A stretch of 64,000 nt of DNA. It comes from DASXRA01 sp036502575. Its GTDB lineage: Bacteria > Actinomycetota > Actinomycetes > Mycobacteriales > Jatrophihabitantaceae. The position numbers and the translations under genes are program-made. The stretch lies in the NCBI GenBank assembly GCA_036502575.1, contig DASXYL010000040.1, forward strand, positions 62,001-126,000, written 5' to 3'. The notes under the pieces were generated by a model. That model saw nothing but the letters and a program-made list of their open reading frames with translations. It had not been told where the DNA came from and did no database searches. Shown here piece after piece: positions 44,861 to 53,091 of this stretch (the first letter of the stretch is position 1; every line of letters begins with the position of its first letter).

Positions 44861-45343
44861 TCAGTGCGGAGGCGGGGGGATGGAGTCGATGCCCGGCGCC
44901 TGTTCCGGCCAGACGAGCAGTACCGGGCAGGGGGCGTGATCGACCACGAAGCGGGTCGGCGGTCCGAGGCTGCGCGGGCCCAGGCGAGTGCGATCACCGT
45001 CGCGCGCGAGAACCAACAGCTCGGCGCCGTCCGCAGCCTGCACAACCTCACGCTCGATTCGCCCGTGCCGTTCCTGGCGCGCCGCGGCCCGACCGAGTGC
45101 AGCCGCGGCAGCCTCGAGGAGCTCGGACGCCGCGCCAGCGGCCATCGCCTCGACACGCGCACCCGGATCGCGTTCAGGATGCCCACGTCCCAGCAGGCCG
45201 CGGTACGCGCCGTGTGCCGCAGCCGGGACATCGTCGCCGGTGACGTGCAGCAACGTGATCTCCGAGCTCGGCGGTACGTAGGATCGCGCGGCGTCGACGC
45301 ACGAGCGCCACGTCCCCTCGGCTATCCAAATGACCACGGTCAT
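44861..45343 (-). CDS. UspA-like universal stress protein
   Basis: A 160-aa single Usp domain. It opens with VVIWIAEGTWRSCVDAARSYV, has ITLLHVTGDDVP and ends in VVDHAPCPVLLVWPE, the family C-terminal block. The nucleotide-binding motif G-x2-G-x9-G-S/T is degenerate (RLGPRSLGPPT), so ATP binding is doubtful. ATG 45343 begins 5 nt after the stop of the ArsB-like gene and its GGAGG site lies inside that gene, so it is the last gene of the nif3 operon. Confidence 0.8.
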   Translation of the reverse strand: MTVVIWIAEGTWRSCVDAARSYVPPSSEITLLHVTGDDVPAAAHGAYRGLLGRGHPERDPGARVEAMAAGAASELLEAAAAALGRAAARQERHGRIEREVVQAADGAELLVLARDGDRTRLGPRSLGPPTRFVVDHAPCPVLLVWPEQAPGIDSIPPPPH

Positions 45344-45348
45344 CGCCG

Positions 45349-46602
45349 TCAGCCTCCGATCGTCCGAAGCATGAGCCACAGTGCCAGCACCGCACCGACC
45401 AGGGCGAGCGGCACGGTCATCAACCCCAACCGGGTGAACTCGCCCGGTGCCGGCTCCGCGTCGTGTTCACGCGCGACCCGTCGCCACAACAGTGTTGCCA
45501 GCGAGCCGACGTAGGTGAGGTTCGGGCCGACGTTCACGCCGATCAGGGTCGCCAGTACCGGACCCGGACCGCCCAGCGCCGCGACCGGCAGCAACGCCAG
45601 CACGGCGGGCAGGTTGTTCACGACGTTGGCGAGTACCGCCGCACAGGCCGCCACCCCGAGCAGTGCGGGTAGCGACGCACCTTGCGGGAGCACGCGATCG
45701 ACCGCCGTGCCGAGTCCGTTGTCGACGACCGCCCGGACGACGACGCCGAGCGCGAGCACGAACATCAGGAACAGCGGACTCGCGGCCCGGACCAGGCCGG
45801 GCGGCGTCGCGCACCGCTGGGCCAGCGCCCGGCCGCCGAGCAGCACGACGCCGCCGAGGGCGGCCCACGCCGGGTTGACGCCGGCGAACGACGTCACCAC
45901 GAACCCGGCCAGCGTCAACGACAACACCACCAGCGCGAATACCGGCAGAGGCGCCGCAAACACTTGCGCCGGTGCCGCCGGCATTGCCAGGTCGACCGCG
46001 AACACCCGGCGCAGCACCAGAAACTCGACGCCGATCACGACCAGCCACGGCAGGAACATCAGCGCGCCGAACCGGACGAAGGACAGCCCACTCGTCGTGA
46101 ACGCGAGCAGGTTCGTCAGGTTCGAGACCGGCAACAGCAACGACGCCGAGTTGGCGAGATGGGTACACGCGTACACGTGCGCCTTCGGCCGCACCCGCAG
46201 CAAGGCCGCGGTCGCGAACACGACGGGGGTCAGGAGGACCACCGTCGCGTCGAGGCTGAGCACCGCGGTGACCACCGATGCCACGACGAACACTCCGACG
46301 AGCAGGCGCGACGGTCGCCCCCGGGACAGGCGGGCCATCGCCGTACCGCACGCGGCGAACACACCTTCGTCGTCGCACAACTGCGCGAGCACGAGGACGG
46401 CGGCGAGAAACCCGACCACCGGCAACAGGCGGTCGAACTCGGCGCGCGCGTGCTTGGCCGATACGGCTCCGACGGCGAGGACGATGCCGGCGGCCGGGAC
46501 GGCGACCACCGCCTCGGGCCATCCCTTCGGGCGCGCCACCGCGAACGCCAGCACCGCCACGAGCAGCCCGGCCGAGAGCACCTCGGCCGAGGCTCCGGTC
46601 AT
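45349..46602 (-). CDS. ArsB/SLC13-type ion permease
   Basis: A 417-aa membrane protein with about 10-12 helices of the ion-transporter superfamily. The repeated half-site motifs are SLDATVVLLTPVVFATA with NSASLLLPVSNLTNLLAF, and NVVNNLPAVLALLP with GVNVGPNLTYVGSLATLLWRR. The latter is the typical ArsB/ArsB-like signature. Arsenite export is possible, but no arsR, arsC or acr gene is near, so the substrate is open. Its ATG overlaps the stop of the RNase H/phosphatase gene (ATGA). Confidence 0.83.
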   Translation of the reverse strand: MTGASAEVLSAGLLVAVLAFAVARPKGWPEAVVAVPAAGIVLAVGAVSAKHARAEFDRLLPVVGFLAAVLVLAQLCDDEGVFAACGTAMARLSRGRPSRLLVGVFVVASVVTAVLSLDATVVLLTPVVFATAALLRVRPKAHVYACTHLANSASLLLPVSNLTNLLAFTTSGLSFVRFGALMFLPWLVVIGVEFLVLRRVFAVDLAMPAAPAQVFAAPLPVFALVVLSLTLAGFVVTSFAGVNPAWAALGGVVLLGGRALAQRCATPPGLVRAASPLFLMFVLALGVVVRAVVDNGLGTAVDRVLPQGASLPALLGVAACAAVLANVVNNLPAVLALLPVAALGGPGPVLATLIGVNVGPNLTYVGSLATLLWRRVAREHDAEPAPGEFTRLGLMTVPLALVGAVLALWLMLRTIGG

Positions 46603-47687
46603 CCGTTCAGGTGGCTGGTGTCGTTGACCAGCCGGACAGATGGCGTGCCGTCCGGGTAGTAATTGACGATCGACACGGACGCCGGATCCAGGAAAATGCG
46701 CGACATCGCGCTGATGGGCGCATCGAGCGCGAGTCGCAGCAAGGTCTTGATCGGTGTCACGTGCGAGACGACGACGACTGTCGCCCCGGGGTGCTTCGCA
46801 ATCAGCTCGTCGCGGGCCCGCCGCACCCGCCGCGCCACGGCCCCGAACGACTCACCGTTCGGCGGCGCGGCGTCGGCGGACGAAACCCAGGCATTCAGCT
46901 CCTGCGGCCAGCGTTGCTGTACTTCGTCGAGCGTCAAGCCCTCCCAGGCGCCGAAGTCGCTCTCGACGAAGCCTTCGTTGACCGAGACCCCGGCCGCCAG
47001 TGCTTCGGCAATGAGCTCGGCGCTCTGGGTTGCCCGCCGCAGCGGCGAGCTGATGACCGCCGCGACGTCGCCGAACGTCGACGCCCGCCGGGCCAGCGCG
47101 GCGGCTTGTCGCTCGCCTATGTCGGACAGCGGCAGGTCGTTGCGGCCGGAGAAGCGCCGCAGCACCGAGTGTTCGGTGGCCCCGTGGCGCAAGAGAACGA
47201 ACCGCGTCGGCGTCCCGGTGGGCGGCGTCCAACTCGGAACCGCCGGTGCATCGATCACCGGGCGCGACGCCAGCGGTGGCTTGCCGGCTGCGAGGTCCAT
47301 CGCTTCGTTGGCCAGCCGGTCGGCGTGTTTGTTGCGTTCGCGCGGGATCCACTCGAACGTGATCGCGTCGAACCGGTCGCGCAGCGCCACGGCCTCGCGG
47401 GCCAGCGGCCGCAGGCCTTCGTGCTTCACCTGCCAGCGCCCGGACATCTGCTCGACGACGAGCTTCGAGTCCATGCGCACCGCGACCGACGTGGCGCCGA
47501 GCTCAGCCGCCGCCTGAAGGCCCGCGATCAACCCGCGGTACTCGGCGACGTTGTTCGTCGTGCGCCCGAGCGATTCGCGCCGCTCGGCCAGGACCTCACC
47601 GGTGGCGGCGTCGAACACCACCGCGCCGTAGCCCGCCGGCCCAGGATTGCCGCGCGAACCGCCGTCCGCCTCGACAATGACGTTCAC
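46599..47687 (-). CDS. Bifunctional RNase HI / acid (alpha-ribazole-type) phosphatase
   Basis: A 362-aa fusion like Rv2228c of M. tuberculosis. Residues 1-130 are RNase HI, with acidic residues in VEADGGSRGNPGPAGYG, NNVAEYRGLIAGL, VRMDSKLVVEQM and RNKHADRLANEA. Residues about 160-362 are a histidine phosphatase related to CobC, with RHGATEHS, SSPLRRATQSAELIAEAL, ESDFGAWEGLT and VVSHVTPIKTLL. It removes RNA from RNA:DNA hybrids and may dephosphorylate alpha-ribazole phosphate in cobalamin synthesis. GTG 47687 overlaps the upstream stop as GTGA. Confidence 0.93.
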   Translation of the reverse strand: MNVIVEADGGSRGNPGPAGYGAVVFDAATGEVLAERRESLGRTTNNVAEYRGLIAGLQAAAELGATSVAVRMDSKLVVEQMSGRWQVKHEGLRPLAREAVALRDRFDAITFEWIPRERNKHADRLANEAMDLAAGKPPLASRPVIDAPAVPSWTPPTGTPTRFVLLRHGATEHSVLRRFSGRNDLPLSDIGERQAAALARRASTFGDVAAVISSPLRRATQSAELIAEALAAGVSVNEGFVESDFGAWEGLTLDEVQQRWPQELNAWVSSADAAPPNGESFGAVARRVRRARDELIAKHPGATVVVVSHVTPIKTLLRLALDAPISAMSRIFLDPASVSIVNYYPDGTPSVRLVNDTSHLNG

Positions 47688-48424
47688 AGGCCGGACTCGC
47701 CGGTACGGACCAGGATGCGCCGGCAGTTCTCGCACCGCACGACCGCATCGGGCGCGGCCACGCGGACGGCGTTGAGCTCGCTGCCGGCCAGTTCGAGGTG
47801 GCACCCCTCGCAGCGTCGGTGTCGCAGCATGGCCGCGCCCACACCGCCGCTCGTCGCCCGGATCTTGTCGTAGAGCGTGACCAGGTCGGCCGGCAGCTCG
47901 CCCGCGATCTCGGACCGCTCGGCGCCGCGTCGGGTCGCAGCCGCGTCGATATCGGCGAAGGCCGCATCGCGCGTGCCGTCGAGGTCGGCGCGCTCGGTCG
48001 CGAGCACCTGCTGCCGCCGCGCGAGCGACGCCAATGCGGTATCGAGGTTCTCGCGCCGTTCCATCACGTCGAGCAAGTCGTCCTCGAGCGAGGACTGGCG
48101 CCGGGCGAGCGTCGTGATCTCGTGCTGCAGGCCCTCGAGCTCCTTCGCGGGTATTCCCCCGGCCGTGAGGCGCTGGTCGTCGCGCTTGGCCCTGGTCAGC
48201 ACGGTCTCGACCTCTTTCTCGAGGCGTCGCTGGTCGTCGGCGATGTCGTCGAGCTGAGTCTGCAGCTCGAGTGTTTCGTCGCGCAGCTGCGTGACCTGTA
48301 GTTCGGACGCGGCGATGGCGGCGAGCTCGGGCAGGTTCCTCCGGCGGTGAGTCAGCTGGGCGAGCTCGGTATCGGCTGCCTGCAGATCGAGCAGGCGAAG
48401 CTGAGCGGTTGGATCGGCTTTCAC
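47684..48424 (-). CDS. Coiled-coil zinc-ribbon protein (zf-RING_7, Rv2229c-like)
   Basis: A 246-aa protein. A long charged coiled coil (about residues 15-170, heptad-rich ELQTQLDDIADDQRRLEKEV) precedes a C-terminal zinc ribbon with CEGC and CENC pairs. Relatives such as chlamydial CT398 bind regulators of transcription or secretion; the role in actinomycetes is unknown. GTG 48424 overlaps the stop of nif3 as GTGA and the stop overlaps the next GTG, so it is tightly coupled on both sides. Confidence 0.9.
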   Translation of the reverse strand: MKADPTAQLRLLDLQAADTELAQLTHRRRNLPELAAIAASELQVTQLRDETLELQTQLDDIADDQRRLEKEVETVLTRAKRDDQRLTAGGIPAKELEGLQHEITTLARRQSSLEDDLLDVMERRENLDTALASLARRQQVLATERADLDGTRDAAFADIDAAATRRGAERSEIAGELPADLVTLYDKIRATSGGVGAAMLRHRRCEGCHLELAGSELNAVRVAAPDAVVRCENCRRILVRTGESGL

Positions 48425-49575
48425 GTTGGCGAACTCGTTTCCGGCGATGGGACGTGCAGGGTCCACGGATCGGTGACCGTCGGGGACACGGTCACGTCCA
48501 CGGTAGTGCCGAAGCGTTCGCGCAGGCGGGCGGCCACAGCGTCGAGCCAGGGCGCCTCGGTGGCCCAGTGCGCGGCGTCGACGAGTGCCATCGCATCGCC
48601 GCCGCGTTCGGTCACGGCCTCCAGGGCCGTGTGGTGCTTCAGGTCCGCGGTGAGGTACGCGTCGGCGCCCGCGCGCCGGGCCGCGTCGATGAAGGACCCG
48701 CCCGAACCACCACAGACGGCCACGGTTCGCACCGGCCGTTGCGGGTCGCCGGCGGCACGCACGCCCCAGACGGTGCGCGGCAACACTTCTACAGCGTGGC
48801 TGACGAACTCGCGTAACGTCATCGGCGCGGCGAGTTCGCCCACGCGTCCGGTCCCCCGCGGGCCCACGATCGGCACCTGTGGGTAGACGTCGAACGCCGG
48901 CTCCTCATAGGAATGGGCCTGCCGCAGCGCGGTGATCACGGCCGGCAGGGCCGGTCGCGGCACCACCATCTCGATGCGAGTCTCGGCCACTGCCTCGATC
49001 GCGCCCGGCCGCCCGATCGTCGGGTTGGCCGCGGCGCCGGGCCGGAACGTGCCCACGCCGACGGTCGTCCAGGCGCAGCGCTCGTAGTCGCCGATGTGTC
49101 CCGCCCCGGCAGCGGCCAGCGCGTCGATCAACCGCCCGCTGTCGTCGGTCGGGACGAACACGACCAGCTTGTCCGGGGCATCGTCTGCGGCCGGATCGAG
49201 TGGGGTCAGCCCAGCGAGGCCGATGCGCTCGGCGAGGGCGTCCGACACTCCGGGATCGGCGCTGTCGGCGTTGGTGTGCGCGACGTAGTGGGCGATGCCG
49301 GCCCGGATCATCCGATGGACGAGGCCACCCTTCGGATCAGCGGCCGCCACGCTGTGCACCGGGGTCAGCAGCAGCGGGTGATGGGTGAGCAGCAGCTGCG
49401 CACCGGCGGCCCGCGCCTCGGTGACGGTCTGCGGCACGGCGTCGACCGCGAGCACTATGCGCGTGACGTCGACGGCTACGTCGCCGCAGGTCAGACCGAC
49501 CGCGTCCCACGATTGCGCCCAGCTCGGGTCGAACCACTCCTCGAGTGCGGTGACCACCTCGGCGAGTTGTGGCAT
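48421..49575 (-). CDS. Nif3-like dinuclear metal center protein
   Basis: A 384-aa NIF3/DUF34 family protein with the extended insert (PII-like domain) common in Gram-positive bacteria. Metal ligands are in LLLTHHPLLLT and YVAHTNADSADPGV, and in the C-terminal YLTADLKHHTALEA and DAAHWATE. NIF3 proteins have been linked to metal handling and GTP cyclohydrolase-like activity, with no settled reaction. ATG 49575 has AGGAGG upstream and starts MPQLAEVVTALEEWF. It is the first gene of the five-gene operon. Confidence 0.92.
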   Translation of the reverse strand: MPQLAEVVTALEEWFDPSWAQSWDAVGLTCGDVAVDVTRIVLAVDAVPQTVTEARAAGAQLLLTHHPLLLTPVHSVAAADPKGGLVHRMIRAGIAHYVAHTNADSADPGVSDALAERIGLAGLTPLDPAADDAPDKLVVFVPTDDSGRLIDALAAAGAGHIGDYERCAWTTVGVGTFRPGAAANPTIGRPGAIEAVAETRIEMVVPRPALPAVITALRQAHSYEEPAFDVYPQVPIVGPRGTGRVGELAAPMTLREFVSHAVEVLPRTVWGVRAAGDPQRPVRTVAVCGGSGGSFIDAARRAGADAYLTADLKHHTALEAVTERGGDAMALVDAAHWATEAPWLDAVAARLRERFGTTVDVTVSPTVTDPWTLHVPSPETSSPT

Positions 49576-49620
49576 CCAACCTCCTGCTCTCGCCCGCGAA
49601 CCTACCGTGCACAACAAGGA

Positions 49621-49647
49621 GCTCGGCACCGTTGTCCGGTGCCGAGC
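49621..49647 (-). terminator. Hairpin terminator downstream of the hsp20 locus
   Basis: Perfect 11-bp arms GCTCGGCACCG and CGGTGCCGAGC with a 5-nt loop. It lies 26 nt beyond the reconstructed hsp20 stop (49674) and much further (121 nt) from the premature stop, which supports the reconstructed gene end. Confidence 0.8.
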
Positions 49648-49673
49648 CCCTGTCGTTGCTGTGCTTGCTCCGA

Positions 49674-50131
49674 CTAGTTGGCGCCCTCGACAGCGGCAGT
49701 TGCGGTTCCGGCGGTAACCGGGACGCGGTGCGCGGTCGAGCCGCGGTAGGCGCCGGTCACCCGGACGGTCAGCACGCCCTTGTCGTAGTCGCGGTCAGGT
49801 CATCGCCGGTAATGTGCGCCGGCAGGCTGAACGTGCGGCGGAACGAGCCGTAGCGGACCTCGCGAATGCGGCGGCCACCACGCTCGTCGGCGCGCTCGTC
49901 ACGGCGCTCGCCGCGGATTACCAGGGCGCCGCCCGCCACCTCGACGGTCACGTCCTGCTCCGGGTCCAGGCCGGGCAGCTCGACGTTGACCAGCGCGTCC
50001 TCGCCGTCGCGGTTGACCTCGGCGGCCGGCGTGAACCCGACTCGCGCGACGTCATTGGCCAGCGGGCGGAACCGCGCATCGAACTCGGCAAACGGGCTCA
50101 ACCAGGTGTTGCGCAGGTTCAAGGTCGTCAT
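49674..50131 (-). pseudogene. Hsp20 small heat shock protein, disrupted by a single-base frameshift
   Basis: The frame from ATG 50131 encodes an alpha-crystallin domain (SPFAEFDARFRPLANDVARV, VNVELPGLDPEQDVTVEVAG, RYGSFRRTFSLPAHI) but stops early after DLTATTTRAC at 49769. In the next frame the sequence continues as YDKGVLTVRVTGAYRG and ends at 49674. If one G is added near 49790 (GCG-ACTAC to GCGGACTAC) the protein reads DLTADYDKGVLTV, the conserved A-x(n)-GVL motif that binds the neighbouring subunit, and has a normal length of 152 aa. Either a recent null mutation or a sequence error. A HAIR-like operator precedes it. Confidence 0.85.
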
Positions 50132-50187
50132 ATTCGATCACCTCTCGTGTGCTTTACCGTGCCCATGCGGGCACTCGACTCATACAA

Positions 50188-50208
50188 CTTGAGTGTCTGT
50201 GACTTAAT
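50188..50208 (-). promoter_or_regulatory. HAIR-like HspR operator upstream of hsp20
   Basis: CTTGAGT-gtctgtg-ACTTAAT compares with the HspR consensus CTTGAGT-N7-ACTCAAG: first half exact, second half 5 of 7. It lies 57 nt upstream of the hsp20 start. In mycobacteria and streptomycetes HspR represses heat-shock genes through this element. Confidence 0.65.
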
Positions 50209-50300
50209 TCCGGTGATCAGCAAGAGTGCCGGAACGCTTGCCCTCCAGCCCCACGACCGCTACGGTCCGTGCGGACACGGGCACTTACCGGGGGGTACAC

Positions 50301-50834
50301 ATGACTCGTGACTTATCCCGTCGCGCCCTTTTCGCGTCGGGCGCCCTGATCCTGTCCACAACCATCCTGGCCGCCTGCTCCAGCACGGCAAGCACCCGCG
50401 GCCTGGTCGCGACGACGCCGTCGTCCTCCACGTCCAGCCCGTCCCCGACGTCGCCAACGAACCCGACGTCGCGCCCGCCGACGCCAACGAACCCGGCCAA
50501 GCCGAAGCCGAAACCCAAGCCGAAGCCGAAGGTCGTGGCCCGCCCAGTCGTCACCCATCCGCGGACCAGCTCCGCACCGCCGGCGCCACCGAGGCCGCCC
50601 ACGCAAGTGACGACCAAGCCGTCCACCAAGGCGCCCGCGCCCGCGCCACCCAAGGCGAACAACTGCGACCCCGCCTATCCCGACACGTGCCTCAAGGACG
50701 GCATCGGCGATTACGACTGCTCCAGCGGCTCGGGCAACGGGCCGAACTACGTGCACGGCCCGCTCGCCGTCCGCCCACCCGACCCGTTCGATCTGGACCG
50801 GGACGGAGACGGCATCGGCTGCGAGCGCGGATAG
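50301..50834 (+). CDS. Excalibur-domain lipoprotein
   Basis: A 177-aa secreted lipoprotein. The signal peptide is SRRALFASGALILSTTILAAC with the lipidated Cys after LAA. A Ser/Thr/Pro linker contains PKPKPKPKPKPK, a wall-spanning type repeat. The C-terminal 55 residues resemble an Excalibur calcium-binding domain: NCDPAYPDTCL, DYDCSSGSG and the DLDRDGDGIGCE loop, with paired Cys. ATG 50301 has GGGGGT upstream; an earlier frame from 50226 would mask the signal peptide. Function at the cell surface is unknown. Confidence 0.85.
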   Translation: MTRDLSRRALFASGALILSTTILAACSSTASTRGLVATTPSSSTSSPSPTSPTNPTSRPPTPTNPAKPKPKPKPKPKVVARPVVTHPRTSSAPPAPPRPPTQVTTKPSTKAPAPAPPKANNCDPAYPDTCLKDGIGDYDCSSGSGNGPNYVHGPLAVRPPDPFDLDRDGDGIGCERG

Positions 50835-50930
50835 GCCTGCCGGCACAGGTGAATGTCGAGCGACCGCCGCCCGACGATCGGTGTCGCGCTATTGCCGTGG
50901 CCCGGTGGCTGCCATAGCGTCCTGGGCCCT

Positions 50931-52466
50931 ATGACCGTTTGCTGCGCACTCACCCGCCGGCAGCTGCTGCAGCTGTCGGCGGCCGCCGGCAGCGCAGCAG
51001 TGATCGCACCGGCGCTCGGACGGGAAACGGTGGCGGCAGCACGGGCAACGCAGGTCGCGGGCGCACCGGTTGCCCAGGATCTTGAGCTGGTCACCGTCAC
51101 CGACACCAGCTTCGTCCTGACCTGGTTCACTGCGGACACGCTGCAGGTCATGCCGACCGATCCGCGGCCGATCGCCGTCGACTCGGATGCCGTCGTTCGC
51201 TACGGCACCCGCCCGGACCGCCTGGACCGGGTCGCGCACGGACGGGCGAGCACGGCCTACCACTACGTCGAGATCACCGGGCTGCGTCCGGGCACCACGT
51301 ATTACTACGAGGCCCTTTCGGCGGGCCGCCCGGCCTCGGCACGCGTCATGCCGGTGCTCGACTATTCGGTGCTGCAAGGCGTCGACCTGAGCCAGCTCAC
51401 GCTGGCCCAGATGCAGGCACTGGTCGGCCAGCTGCTCGGGTTGGGCCAGTTCATGTCGGCCTCGCCCGGGTCGGCGACGACGCTCGTCCCGCCGCCGGGG
51501 CGGCACCTCGCGACGATCGCGCTCACCAACGATCTGCACGTCGGCGAGACGCAGAGCGGACTCATCGTCGACGGCTTCCCGCCGCCGTTCTCGCAGCGTC
51601 CGGGCGCGCCGCCCTACCCGATCGTCATGGGCGAGTCGATGATCGCCGACATCCGGCGTCGCGGTACGGATGTACTGATCGTCGCCGGCGACCTCACCTC
51701 GGCGGCGCTACCCGACGAGCTGGCGCGGGCGCGCACCCTGCTCGACACTTTCGGGCGGCTGCGACTGTCCGGTCACCTCGGACATCACGAGTACGTCGTT
51801 GCCCGCGGCAACCACGATCAGCCCAAGATCGGTTCCGCCTACGACTCGTGCGCCGCCGTTCGCGACGGTTATCGCGACTGCGTGCCGGGGGCTTTCCCTT
51901 TGCCGCAAGGGCGATTGACCACCACGGAGTTCCACGGACTGCGGCTCGTCGGCCTCGACACCACCACGTTGAACCAGCCCGGCGGCGCCATCGACACCGA
52001 GCAGTGGCGCCACCTCGAGCACGTCCTCGCCGAGCGGCGGCACCAGCCCACCCTCGTCTTCGGCCATCATCCGGTCAGCGACGAGTCGGCGTACACCACG
52101 CTGGCCGGCCCGTCCTTCGACCTCGATCGAACCGACGCCGCGCGGCTGGAGCAGCTCTATGCGCGGACGCCGGGCGTCTTCCTCCACCACAGCGGCCACA
52201 CCCATCGCAACCAGCGCACCGCGTCGCCGGTTGCGGCCGACGTCGAGTTCCTCGAGGTCGCCGCGATCAAGGAATACCCCGGCGGTTACACCCTGCTGCG
52301 CCTGTACGAGGGCGGCTATCTGGCCAACTTCTACAAATCGTCCAGCCCGCTGGCCTGCGAATGGAGTCAGACGTCGAGCGAGGAGTACCTCGGCCTCTAC
52401 CCGGCCTACACGCTCGGCAGCCTGGCCGATCGCAATCACGTCGTACTTCGCGATCTGCGGTCATAG
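50931..52466 (+). CDS. Tat-exported metallophosphoesterase (purple acid phosphatase-like)
   Basis: A 511-aa protein. TRRQLLQLSAAAGSAAVIAPA is a twin-arginine signal. Residues about 45-125 form a fibronectin-III-like N-terminal domain of the purple acid phosphatase type (LVTVTDTSFVLTWFT, GLRPGTTYYYEAL). The calcineurin-like domain has metal motifs TNDLHVGE, VAGDLTS, RGNHDQP, FGHHPVS and SGHTHRNQ. It is likely a secreted phosphomonoesterase or phosphodiesterase. ATG 50931 starts the Tat peptide; an in-frame ATG at 50853 would push the RR motif too deep. The 3' end overlaps the convergent hemerythrin gene by 31 nt. Confidence 0.88.
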   Translation: MTVCCALTRRQLLQLSAAAGSAAVIAPALGRETVAAARATQVAGAPVAQDLELVTVTDTSFVLTWFTADTLQVMPTDPRPIAVDSDAVVRYGTRPDRLDRVAHGRASTAYHYVEITGLRPGTTYYYEALSAGRPASARVMPVLDYSVLQGVDLSQLTLAQMQALVGQLLGLGQFMSASPGSATTLVPPPGRHLATIALTNDLHVGETQSGLIVDGFPPPFSQRPGAPPYPIVMGESMIADIRRRGTDVLIVAGDLTSAALPDELARARTLLDTFGRLRLSGHLGHHEYVVARGNHDQPKIGSAYDSCAAVRDGYRDCVPGAFPLPQGRLTTTEFHGLRLVGLDTTTLNQPGGAIDTEQWRHLEHVLAERRHQPTLVFGHHPVSDESAYTTLAGPSFDLDRTDAARLEQLYARTPGVFLHHSGHTHRNQRTASPVAADVEFLEVAAIKEYPGGYTLLRLYEGGYLANFYKSSSPLACEWSQTSSEEYLGLYPAYTLGSLADRNHVVLRDLRS

Positions 52467-53074
52467 CGCGGTGCCCATACCCTGCGGTACAGGAGCCGTA
52501 CGGGCGGCGGCAGCAGCTTGAGCACCCGCGTCTGCGTTGCCTCGGACGCGCCGTCGAGCAACCACGGGAAGAACTCGGGGGCGCCGCGCAGACCTTGCGT
52601 CTTGCGGAAGTGTCCGGTGAAGGCCCGCCAGCCGTCCGGCCCGAGATGTGTCGCGACCAACGGCAACGCCGCTTCCTCCTCGTGATGCATGTGGGCGGTC
52701 AGCCCGGCCGCCAACGCCCGGACGGTGTCGGCCAACGTCACCGGGTCGCGGGCGCCGAGCGCCGTGTCGATGCGTTCGAGCAGCGGCTCGAGCTCCCCGT
52801 GCTCCATCTCCATCTCGTCCAGCACCGCATCCTCGCTCGCTGACGTGAGCTTCGCCCGTAGCGGTGGCCACAACGCGACGTCCTCGGCCGTGTGGTGGAT
52901 GTGCAGCTGGTTCTTGAACGTCACCCACCGAGCCCGAACCGGTGCCGACATGGCCTCGCCGGCGGCGCAGGCCTCGGTGAGCCGACGCAGGTCGCGGCTG
53001 AACGCGTCGTGCGCGGCGTACATCATCGTGAAGTCGACCGGGCCGATGATCGGCGTGCGACTGCTGTCGGACAT
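52436..53074 (-). CDS. Hemerythrin HHE-domain protein
   Basis: A 212-aa cytosolic protein with a four-helix hemerythrin-like bundle that would bind a di-iron site. Ligand candidates are MMYAAHDAFSRDL, LHIHHTAEDVALWPPL, EMEHGELEP and AHMHHEEEAALPL. A C-terminal extension of about 60 residues has WRAFTGHFRK and PWLLDG. Such proteins sense or scavenge O2, NO or redox stress. ATG 53074 lies 17 nt after the MFS stop, so the two form one operon controlled from the divergent ECF41-type promoter. Confidence 0.88.
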   Translation of the reverse strand: MSDSSRTPIIGPVDFTMMYAAHDAFSRDLRRLTEACAAGEAMSAPVRARWVTFKNQLHIHHTAEDVALWPPLRAKLTSASEDAVLDEMEMEHGELEPLLERIDTALGARDPVTLADTVRALAAGLTAHMHHEEEAALPLVATHLGPDGWRAFTGHFRKTQGLRGAPEFFPWLLDGASEATQTRVLKLLPPPVRLLYRRVWAPRYDRRSRSTT

Positions 53075-53091
53075 GGAGGTTTCCTTCCCCG

